A stretch of DNA of 64,000 bases from Piscicola geometra (Eukaryota; Annelida; Clitellata; Hirudinida; Piscicolidae). The notes beneath the pieces were generated by a model, which made no database searches, was not told the origin of the DNA, and saw nothing but the letters and a program-made list of their open reading frames with translations. Every line of letters begins with the position of its first letter. The stretch's first letter is position 1. The translations under genes and the position numbers were made by a program. Below, in pieces: positions 24,201 to 36,200 of the stretch. Location: positions 9,942,445 through 10,006,444 of the forward strand of contig OX030956.1 of NCBI GenBank assembly GCA_943735955.1. The letters run 5' to 3'.

Positions 24201-27200
24201 GGGGGGAGAGGTCAGGGGGAGGTCAGTTAATGGCGGGCCCGAGCGACTAAATATTGGGGGGCTTGAGTCTCTCCAAGCCCCATGGAGACAGCGCCTAGGC
24301 TGTTCCACAAATAAAATCGAAGTTGATCGAACGATTAAAACTTTTGATTGAAGGTAATCGTATTTTAATGCAATGTGGTATCAGCTAATTTGACATAAAT
24401 ATACACCTTTTTTTCCTTCCTAAAAAATATTGAAGTTTCCTCACAATGTATTTATAAAATTAAGCCATATTTCAAAGATTATACAAATAATGCATAACTG
24501 TTCAAATATGAAAACGTCACAGTTACTCATGCAAACAAGCTTTTCTACATTGGTTGGATCTAGATGACTCTTATTTGTTTACTATGTGCCCTGAAAAGAT
24601 GAATAGACGATCACAAGAAACTATACTTGCAGAAGATGACAAGTACTTTCTTGCCAGTTTCGCAAGAGCAGATATGCTGCTTCAGATTGTTGCCACCAAA
24701 AAAAAGAAAATTTGTAAGCCTACTTGAGATTCTATTCGATTATGTTCAGAATCTGGAGCTTACATATGTTCGCAGTCACTTGTTTGCTGAAGATTGTAAA
24801 GTTTAAGAAGTGTTAAACTCTTTTCCGAGTTTTTTTCAACTTTCCTCTGTGAATTCTTTTTTATTTTTTGATCACATTTAAAATTTTAAAATTGGGAGTC
24901 ATGATGTGGCAATTCTTTAAAATGGATATTCTAATTCATCTTTCTTTACTCCAATTCGGAAATACGATTTTATTTGAAACAAATTAAATAAGCTGGATTA
25001 TCTTTTGAAAGGCATAATTCTTGTTTAAAGTGAAAAATTGCAAATTCCACCATCTTACATATTTTTCACCAACAAGAAGTTCTGTTGCAAATCTCCAAGG
25101 AATGAGACATTTTTTGATGAAATGCAACTTTAAAAAATGGAATATCTTTTAAACAAAATGTATTTTACTATTTTCTGTAACGCAAAATAAGAAAATAAGT
25201 ATAAGAAAATTTAATTCCGATAAATTTTGTTACCCGTGTTAAAAAATGAAAATGCGTTACTAACGCGTTAATCAAAAGTTGAAGCACAGCTCTAATAAAT
25301 AGAGATTAAAATTCCAGTGATTCGATTTGATCAAAATAATCGTCTGGGAACGCATTAAAAATGTTTTATAAACTTACAGTTACCAAATTAACAGGTTTAC
25401 GGAAAATTAGTGTAATTAAAATTAATTAGTCCATTAATAAATTAAAATTCAACTTAAAAGCTGCATCGTTTAGAAGAATTTTAAGTTTGCTAATAACGTT
25501 TAAACGGATAAACGGTTTGGAGCTCAGATTTTGTCTCTTCTAAGTGTGATACCTGTCTACATCTATCACCACTTTGTTTCTGTCACAACACTGCTTCCAC
25601 TTCCACACCACCACAGTTGACAGACGAAGAAAGGGTGTACCTCAACGCGGCCACTCTGGGAGACTTGGCAATCGTCCGGCAGTCAATTGAAGATCTCGAT
25701 TCACCTCTGAACGTCAACTGCGTCGACTATATGGGACGATCAGCCATTCACTTGGCGGTCGACTGTGAAAACATGGAAATGGTGGAATTGCTGCTAGAAA
25801 GGATCAATTATGCATTGGTGGAAGAAGCTTTGTTGCATGCCATCAGTAAAGGTTCCACTAAGCTGGTTAAAGTAAGTAAGCGCTCTTAATGTTCAAGAAA
25901 GAGCGCTATAGAAATCTATTTGATTGGTTGATTAAGTGTTGTGATAGCTGCTAGAGAAATTGAATAAATAGTTGTGAATGTTGTAGAAGTTGATGGTATT
26001 TTATATAATAAATTGAATGCTGTGAATTTCTTTGAGTCAAATAATGCAATACTTTTTTTTGCAATGTTGAATTTTTTTAGGTGATAATAGAGCACCCGAA
26101 CTACATAGCAGCAGCAGACCAATGCAAGCGTACCCTAAAGGACCCCTTCTTCAGAACTGATGAAAAGAGCCAGTTCTCCCCAGACATCACTCCTATCATC
26201 CTTGCTGCCCACCACAACAACCACGAAATCATTCAAATGTTTCTCTATCGCAACCACACAATCGAACGACCACACCCAATCTATTGCCAATGTAACGACT
26301 GTGTCACTAAGCAGAACTATGACTCTCTGAAAAGATCAAGGTGGTTTGTGAATAAACATTTTGATTTAAAAAATGAATTTTGTGTGTGAATAAAGAAGCT
26401 TTTGTGGTGGGTAAGTGAATTGGGTGAGCTGAACAAGTTGAATTAGGGTTAAGGTTAGGGTTAGGGTTAGATTATAAAACATATGATTTATGTTGTGCCT
26501 TAAAGAGTTTGATTTTCAACTATAAGGGAGAAAATACTTCAAATGCTATTTTTTCAAATGAAAAAACAAAACTGTATTTATTGATAAACTTTCATTCTGA
26601 ATATCTATTTTTCGGACATTTCATCAATTTTTTGCTCTGTAACAGAATGAACAGAAGAAATATCGAATAGAAGTAATGAAACTTTCGGGCATTTTAAGGC
26701 AAATTTAAATTCTTAAAAATAATAATAATTGAAACATTTTGATTTTTACGACATCTAAAATATGAACAGTATTCAAACAAAGATATAATGACAAGCACAG
26801 TGTACCAATGGCTTGATTCCGATAATCGGAATTGGACTAAAAATTGCTATTTTATAAATTTAAAAGCCTCATTTAAATATTATTAGACTATGTCAAAATA
26901 CCTGTCAAACATAGTACTCTTAAATAAACTATATGAAACGTCCTAAAGAGATTGTTAATTCGGGACACCTAATACTAGCATGTTTGGAATCAGCCTATTT
27001 TGTGCTAACGACATGGTATGCGTGGAAAGATTGATCATATAACTCTTTGAAAAATAAATTTATTTGTTTTTTTATATGCTTGCAATTCCTATTGCATGAA
27101 CATTCTGATCACTTGAAATGCCCTGAACTATATTTATTTCAAAATTAAAATTGTTTTTCCAGTATTATCTATACATATGAACAATTCGAAACCAAAATTC

Positions 27201-30200
27201 AAGCCCAGTGGTAACTTAGATTTCAGTATAAAACTAGAAACAAATGACCGGGTAAGAGCCCACTGATCCGATATCGGACATTATAGTTTGTATGTAATTT
27301 ATAGCTATTTTGGATAAATTAAAAAAAAAGTTTTTTCCTATTGTGTTGTTTGCGGTTAAAAGTATATACTTTCAAAAAAATAAAAATATAATTACTGTCG
27401 TATTATTTTTTATTGGGTCAAAAAAGTTAAACAAAAAACGTCGATTTCGCATGATTTTAAAAATTCACTGTAAATAAACTATAGCACAAATTTAAAGGAA
27501 TATAAATCTTTAATGTAGCTAACGCATCTATAATACCTAACAGACGCACACAAAATATTTATATATGATTGCTTAGTTAATTATAATATTTTAATTTTCA
27601 TGTCAAAAATATTATTATTATTAATATTATGTCCAAATTTGGATCACTGGGCTCTTATAATCTAAAAAACTACTTGCTTATTTAAAAGAAACTAATGCAA
27701 GTCTTGTTTTTTAAAATTATTTTTATATTCTATAATACATACATGAGTATACAATGTATACTGTATACATAAGACAAGTTTTATTGAAATTGAAAACCTA
27801 CATATGGAAAGACACAAAGTCTGTAGTAAAATCTGGATTTATCCAAAATTTTAAATTTAGAAAAATTAAAAATTGATTAAGAACTTTTAGCTACGCTATA
27901 AATACAACTCTCACTAATATTTTTACACCAAAACCACAAAAACCACAACCACTACTACATCACCCCCATATCCATCAGATCTCGCTTGCATGCCTACAAA
28001 GCTCTGGCGAGTCCAGCCTACATGGCCCTGTCCAGCTCCGACCCCATCATGACCACCTTTCAGCTTCGGCAGGAAATGAAAAAACTAGCTCAAGTGGAAA
28101 AGGAGTTCAAGGCGAGTGTTGAAAGAATGATTTTATTGTAGTAAAAGTTCAAAATATTCTTCAATATCGATTTTTGAAAATGTAATTTGTTTTAGCAGTT
28201 AAAATAAAAGCGCTAAAGTCAAATTCTAATAAAGAACACAACCGCATCACTTATCACATCGTCACAGAATGAGTACTTGAGCCTGGTTGAACAGTGCATG
28301 GACTTTGCATGTGAGTTGATGGATTTGTGCAGAGGAACGCAAGAAGTAGAAGCAGTCTTGAGTGAAATTGCTGAAGACGGAGACAGTCCTTTAGAAAGAC
28401 TGAAGATGGCAATGGAATACGAGGAGAAAAAGGTGGTGCAGTATAAGTAATAAATTAAACGAAAGATAGTTTAGTAAATGACGAGGGAGATAAGAATCAG
28501 TTCAAGTTTATTTTTGAAAAAGGAGTTTGAAACCTACAGACATTTAATATTTCTATTATTCTAATATAGAATTCGATTAAATATTCAGTAAAACAAAGTA
28601 TAAAACAATTTTTAAAGACACATACAAGCAACAACCACGCAGTTCGTAGCTCATCCAAACTGCCAACAGCACTTGACCAGCATATGGTACGGAGCCGAGA
28701 TGGGTTTCATGCAATCCTTGGCGTTGTGGAAAAAAATGTTGCTGTGGTTGCTTTCGGTCCCTGCGGTACCCGTTCTTTGTATTATCTATCTCATAGCTCC
28801 CAATAACAAGGTGGGTGTTAGGTGGGTTGATACAGGCTCTAATGATTCTTTGAAGGGAGAGTTTTGATAACCCTTCACTTCAATTAGAAAACTTTGTTTA
28901 GTCTAGAAACAAATTTTATTTTCATTTTGTTGTTTTTAGCTTTAAAAACATTTTTTTTCAAGTTTTGAGTGCAAACTACTTTTCAAAATAAAAAATAAAA
29001 AACAAATTTGATTTAAATGCCGTTGAGTCGATCATAACCTAAGCACTATGTATCCAAATGTTGAAAACTGTCCGATAACATTAAAGTAGAAGATTAAAAT
29101 GTAATAAATACAATCTTTGTAACAAAGTTGTTATAGAAGAGGATTCATACCGATAAGTTTTCAGAAAAAAGCTAATTATAAATGCATTAAAGAATTAATC
29201 AAAACAATAATTTTTTATAAATTATTTGAAAGCGTTTTTTGATTTCAACTAATAATATATAAAAAAATTTAAAACTTGATTTGAAATTAAAGGCTGCCTT
29301 TCTTTCTCCTGAAACCTTAGGGTCAAAAATTGACAACCCAGCCAAAATTTTATTTGAATACCACGAGTGTCGACTTAATGATTTGATTGCAGCCTCACAA
29401 AGTCATCGTGTCGTCACTTGTAGTATTTAAGTGAAATTCTGGTTGGGTAAGCCTTTTCTGACCGGAGGTGTCCCCAGATCTAAAAATCGATAAAAAAGCA
29501 TTCAAAAATATTTTTACAAGTTTTTGAGATTTTTCATAGAATTTTTATCGAGCATTTTTATTGGAGTCTATGATTGGCCCCTTTCACCGCATATTCATTA
29601 TGCTTAGTGATTTTCTAAACGACAAAAAACGATTAAATTTTGAAATGATTTAAACATTTAAAAAAACATTAAATTGAAACTTTCCTGTTTCATTATTTTC
29701 CAATTCTGCATTAATCACAGCCTAACAGACGCAGGCCATGTTACAATGCTTTTATGCGCCAGAAGCGCCACTCCACACGACGTACATATCTCTCAATACA
29801 TACATCGCAAACACCGCAGCATATATAGCTAATGGTTGCTCATAAGGGATTAGAATAGACAACATTTGAATTGCAGGTCTGACGTCTACCATTTAAGCCA
29901 TCCTGGCTGCTCGGCCTTATATTGATAAGACCTATTTAGGGGGAACCGGGGCAAGATGACGAATGTCTTTTTTATCAAATTATTTCCTAGGTAAGGGCAA
30001 TAGCGGACACTACTGGCTCTCCTATCTGCCTTCCGTTAAGTCAAAGTACGGAAACTCTGAAATAACAATTTTTATTTAAGTTTAGTAAGCATTTATTGTT
30101 TTTCGTGGCCACCTTAAAATTTTTATGCATGTGAAAATAATCTCTGCTGCAGTACTGGGGCAAGATGAAAAATTGGTAGAGTTATAGAAAATTTAACGTA

Positions 30201-33200
30201 TTCCTTAGTTATATTTGTTATTATAAATAAATGTTGATACATTAATTAGAACAAATTAATACTCTAACAGTTCAGGTAAAATAATTTTGGTTCTCTTAAA
30301 AAATAAAATAACAATATGAAATAAATGTCATCTTGCCCCGGTCTCCTCTACTTGTTGCTAGATTTTTGTACTGCAATTTGTACTTACGTTTTTCATATTT
30401 AATATAAAATGAAAAAAGGCTTTTTTCCACATTCCGCTTTCACTTTTGAAGCTATAATTGAATCTTCAACCTTGTTTAAAAAATTAGTTTTACAACTCCC
30501 ACATCCTGTTTTAAATCTTTTAGGTTTATTATATGAATAAATTTTATACTCCTCATTCAAAGATTACTTTAATATCCTAATAATATTTTTCATTGAGATA
30601 TAATAAAAGATCCTACTTGGATTGGTTTTAAGCCGGAAGCTCCCAGACCATAGAGATTATATAAAGAGTAATACAATTATTGAACACTTCATTCACTACA
30701 GCCTTTTTCCTTCAATTAGTAATTTTTTCAACGTATGATTCAATGCTTTTTGTTATGTACTTTATTGTTCTGAAAACTCACAACGCTAACAAAGGCGATC
30801 CAAAAACTTCATATCACTAATGAAAAAATCAAGACAAAAATAAATCGTCTCAGTAAATAACTAATCACACTAACACTTAAACAACTACTCACAATAATAC
30901 CCTTCTTCCACTACACTATTCAGATTTCAAACATAATACGATGTCCTGCGGCCAAATTCATCACGCACACCCTCTCCAACATGTTTTTTTTGCTGCTTCT
31001 AACTGCTGCCACCTTCAGACTCGACGAAGAGCCCCATCTCATGGACTCATTTCCAGACCTTTTTGAAAAAAATTATTCGTTGATTGGGAGAGATAAGCTC
31101 AATGAGGAGATTGAACAGGTGGACATGATGAAAATAATTATTAAGTTTTAAGGGTACTCATAACAATCTCAAAATACTTCCTCTATGGTAACGCATCTTT
31201 GCAGGTGTTGAAAGGAACATTCAGGCCTGCTAACATGCTGATCACCAAGGTTCAAGTGTGTCTCATCTTCTGGATTCTTGGTTTGTTTTTAGTTGTGTTT
31301 TCATAAATATATTAAAGTTATTCTTAGTTTTAAAGATACTTTTCAAAGTGATTTTGAAAGCTAAATGGTTTTTTGGAGGTTTTATAATGGTCTGCTTTAG
31401 AACACCAGTGTGAAACAAATGATATTTTAAAATGTAAGAAAGCCGGGTATTATGAAACACTGAGGTTTTGGCTCCGTTTTTATTTTCAAATAGATAGAAA
31501 CATCATGATTTGCTTAAGATTACCCCAATGATAGAACAGAGAAAAAAAAGTCAGCTGATTTGTGTCCTAACGCTCGCTTCAGGCCAGAAAATGTTTGTGA
31601 CATTCGATAGTTTTAACAGACGTTTTTTCACAAATTGTGGACTAAACTTTGAAAAACTATTTTTAACTTAACGTACAGTAAAAGATGTTTATTATAGTCT
31701 TAGAATTTTTATTTTGACAAAGTTTTAACAGCAATTATGAAAGTTCTTTAACAACATTTCGGCTCATATAGAGCACTATGTATTTCATTTTAATCGACAT
31801 ATTAAACTTTAACATTCGACAAATCATGCATGACTTAACTTCTGCAATAACCCTTACAAAATAATTATATATTCTAATCATAAAAATATGTTTTTAAATT
31901 TGACTTCCAATTAATAATAATAATTCTCAATTACTTCACGAAGTTTAAAAAGTGTCTTTGGTAATTTTTATTTTCACTTCAAAAGTTTTATAAAATGTTG
32001 TTGCTTTTTTAATAATTTCAATTTCCTAAATGAATTATAATACAAGTTTTATGAATTATAATACAAGTGCTTTTTCATTAATTTACATACTACCCAACTA
32101 CTCTACATGGACTTATCCAGCCCCGAATAAAAACGAAGCAGTTTTTATTATTTTAAATTTACATTCAACACAGAGATAAAACTACTTTGCTTATTATTTA
32201 TTTAAAATTTCAATTTTTTATATATAATATGAATATAAATTTGTTTATTTACATAACAAACAAAAAAAATAATTCTTCAACCAATTTTTGCTCGAATTAT
32301 TTATTTTATTTATTTTTACAATTTATTTTTCACAATACAATCAATAAATAAAAAAATTAAAACAAAATTAATATGATGAAAAATGTTTTGTCTAGAACCA
32401 AAAATGTAAATGTTCCAATAATGAAACGCTGAGCATGAACGAGGCGAGTCAAATACAACACTGAATAAAAGATTTTATTATCAAAAAATATGTAAAAATT
32501 GTTTTAAAAAATTATTATTCTTTGAATATCAAAATGAAATTTGTTCAAAAATATAATCAGTAAAAACATTAAAATTAGTTTATCTTGTATGAAATTTTAA
32601 AAGGCATTTTTCACATATTCTAGTTGTGTTCTTTTTGTGAAGAGCGCACCTGGTTTGCTTTCCTCCTAAAACTAAATAATGGTCTAGCTCAGTGGCGCAA
32701 CCAGGGGGGGGGGGGGCTGGGAGGGGCTCAAGCTCTAGAGGTCGGACATGGACGATTTTTCATTCCCGGTCCCGTCCCGTTCCCGAATTTTTTGTTCTCG
32801 TCCCATCCCAGAATTTTGCTTCCCGTTTCGTCCCGTTCATGCAACTCGATTCCCGGTCTCGACCCGTTCTCGAAACCTTTTTGTTTTTTTATTCATTTTG
32901 GCTGCTGTTTTCACTGGTCCCAAACTTCCTAGTCCTAATATTTCTTACAATTTATTATTTGAAAGTCAAAGAATATTTCTTTTAGTAAAATAAAAAAACA
33001 CGATTTAAAATGCAAATATTTATTGAAATGAAAGTATTGAAGCTAGTCATTGTTTTTGAGTAATTCAATCAAGTCTTTATTGCTTTTCACACGGATTAAA
33101 CCGTCAAGAGTTTTAGCTTTCAAATTAGATGATTTGGGTCTAAAGTTAAACGACCACATGTTGAAAAATTTCGTTCACAGGGAATATAACTTGCAGGTAT

Positions 33201-36200
33201 ACTAAAAAAAATTTGGCTACTTCTTGTAGTATTGGAAAATTGCTAATTTTACTCAAATAAAATAAAACATCTTTATAATCTTCCATTTTGTTGGGAAGTA
33301 AATTGTGAATATTTGTACAATTCATCTTCCGAATTTTTTTCTTCGTTCATTATTATTAATTCCTCAATAATGTTAGAAATATGTTTTTTGACAACATTCT
33401 TATTTTCCACAACTGCAAATATAAAATCATTCGTATAATTTGATACTATAATAATTTATTATAATTTTTACGTTATAACAACAAACATAATAGGTCTAAA
33501 TAACCATCATTTGATTTTTTTTCTCTACGGCACTGCAGCTTGGTCTGGCTGTACAAAATAGAATTAAATTTTCTCTAATGAAAGTTTTGATATTTATTTC
33601 TTTTTTATCCAAAACTTTTTTCTTATTATTCTTTCATACTGGGGGATGCAACAGACATGCTGCCATATGAATAGGATCAATGGGCATTTTTTGTTGAAAT
33701 GATCAACTGAGCAATCATTTGTAAATTAATAATTCAAAGTCAAAGTATTAATTTATAAAATAAAAATAATATAACTGACCATTTTGATTTAATCTGACAA
33801 GTTTTCATCATTACCCATTTTTTCTAATCTCCCTAATAGTTGAACTCGCCATTACAACTTCAAATGTAGTGTTGAAGATTTTGACATTGGCAATGGTGGC
33901 TTCGTTATACATTTATATTGCATTTAATACTTATTTTAAGTACAGATTATCGATGAAATAGAGATTTCCATACTTAGAAGTTTGCTGAAAAATCATTGTC
34001 AAAAAATCCAATCCCAATAACTTTTATTCCTGTTTTTTCCGTTCCCGATTTGAATGTTGATTCCCGTTCCCGTTCCCGTATCGAAAACCTATTCCCGGTT
34101 CCCGACTTTTCCCGTCCCGAAATTAATTTTCATTCCCGTTCCCGCAGACCTATTTGAAGGGTTTCACAATTTTTCGAAAATCGATTAGTTTTTTTGGTGG
34201 AGGGGGGGGAGTAATGAATTTTCCAATATGCCATAGGACAATGATATTTGCTCTGGATGACCATCGGGTTTTTATCTCACGAAATATTTTAATTATCAAC
34301 ACAGAACATAGAAATCCAACCAAAATAACACTAACATGCCACAAATTCTGAGAAGAAATAGAGCACCACTAGACCATAATCTTAGGAAGACTGTATCTGC
34401 TCTTCGTTTGCAAAGCTTGTTTGAGAATATCTGTTACTAAAACAGCTACTGCACTTCTTCCAGTAAATGAAATGGTGAAAAGATTTTCACAAACTGATGA
34501 CCTAACTCTAAGAATACTATGCAACTTAGTTTTTTTTTAAACATTAATAAACTATCTAAATTCTTTATCAACTATAATTGGTAGTTTTTATTTAGCCCAT
34601 TTACTGCCGCTACCCGAGAAAAAAAGTTAACATGGATTTCAAATTTAGACTTGCATCATATGGTTCATAAGTTTTAATAGGGCAAAATGCTTCGAAAACG
34701 CAACGTGAGCAGGAAGTGTGACATACTTCTGTGCAGTAAAAAATCATAAATAAATTGATTCAAACCACATTTATTAAAACAAAAATAAATTTAAATTGCA
34801 AATAGTTCGATAAAACTATGACTTATAATTATTTTATTAGTTATAATAATAAAAATAGTAATTTTAATTACAAAAAGTAAATTATTTAACGTGAATTACA
34901 ACAGCACATTCATAAACTCGTGCTGTTTCAAAGACGACACTGACGACGAATGTTATCTTTATTTTTATTTTATAATCAATCTATGAGAGGTAAAAAAATT
35001 ATATTCTTTTTAATAAAAGCTTCAAGTGTGAAGCTTTTGCGGTTTGCAATTTTTTTCAAAATATAAAAATCAACATTCATCTACAAAATGCAACTTTTTA
35101 TTTTATAAATTCCTTAATACATTAACATTCAAATAATAATTGTATTATTTTTCTAATAACTATTGTAATGAATGACTAGGCTTAGTAAAAATCATATGAA
35201 ATCATTTACGTCAAAGTTGCGAAAACGCACCATTGATTTCAATGAATGAAGAAAAAAATTCAACATTTTTGTTCGATATCTTAACTTGAAGGTTTTTATA
35301 TTTTCTGCATCAAGGAGTTGATGCTTAGAAGTTGTGTTGAGTAGAGAAAAAATTATTTTTTGTTGAAAAAGCTAGATGTAGGTGTAATGAACAGTTTTCC
35401 ATAATCAGCAGTCTCTTTCTGTTAGCATTATTAATTTTTTGGTTAATTTTATTCAGCCAGTCATGAAAAATAATTGTTGTCATCGAAGCATTAGACTTTG
35501 CTTCATAATGAACTTTTAAATTTAAAATGTTAATGGACTTGAAACATCTTGGACTTTTAGATTTTCCAATTACTAAAGGTTTCAGTTCTTCTCCTTCCAG
35601 ACTGCAAGCAAATAGAACTCCTTAGTCTTTTTCATTCCACTGCATGTATCAAATTTAATTACAATTGATTTTGCTAGAGATAATTTATAAAATAACTCTG
35701 TTTCATCGCAATTAAAAATATCTTAGAACTGTAACTTTTAGATAAATAAGACAATCTCACAACCCCTTCATCAATAACTTCTTTTAAAACATTTTCTGCT
35801 TCACCAATTTAAATCAAAAACTTAATGTTGTGAATAAGACATTTGTTGTCTTGGAAAAACCTCGAACTTGTTTTCTTGGTCAAAATACAGCCCACTGGAT
35901 ACATTTCTTTCCTCAAGGTAGAGAAGACACTCATTTAATCGGTTCCAGGGTTTGGCTGAGCTCGGGAGCCACTAGCCTAAAAACACATGTCAAATGCATG
36001 TCGAACTACTCTAGATTTTTCTCTACAAATGTCTATTAGCACTATGAACATTTTAAAACCTGATATATTTTTATATCTTTTCAATTAAACGCAGAACTTC
36101 ATTCATGCCACTGCTAAAGCCCAGTGTAGCGTGAGCGGCACAAATATTTTTTTATAATATTTATTATATTATATTAAGTATTTTATTGAGTAACCTTATT

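Larger units (their letters stand above)
22991..24297 (+). mobile_element. Repeat RY, copy 2: hAT-like element with two tandem expansions
   Basis: The left end TAGGTGCCGACTTGTC and the inverted right end TAGGCGCTGTC form short terminal inverted repeats. Flanking sequence is gctgtttcca on the left and gctgttcca on the right, consistent with an 8-bp target duplication within the start of an RZ repeat, apart from one extra T. Inside are the (ACAAT)77 array and the 25-bp array. No transposase was recognised. Confidence 0.65.
12229..25616. other. TRPC intron 1 (13.4 kb) or spacer, transposon-rich
   Basis: If the 12049 exon is right this is one intron. It contains two hAT elements with target duplications, a foldback-like repeat, split repeat RX, two copies of RY with tandem expansions and one of RZ, listed separately. 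The stretches 14730-15630, 18120-18770, 19130-19970, 20165-22436 and 22503-22976 show no recognised feature beyond AT-rich unique-looking sequence. Confidence 0.5.
26341..27978 (+). other. TRPC intron with an interstitial telomere-like patch, RW copy 2 and a MITE
   Basis: The donor is AAG|gtggtt and the acceptor atcag at 27978. Three TTAGGG-type units lie at 26442-26470. Repeat RW copy 2 (about 26790-27240) shares gattccgataatcggaatt-like, aattcgggacacctaatac and catggtatgcg phrases with 280-640. A 400-bp inverted-repeat element follows. Confidence 0.6.

Noticed and set aside
32624..32993. ORFs across 32624-32993 as a protein gene
   Set aside because: They are translations of cccgttcccg-rich transposon end sequence with no exon structure.
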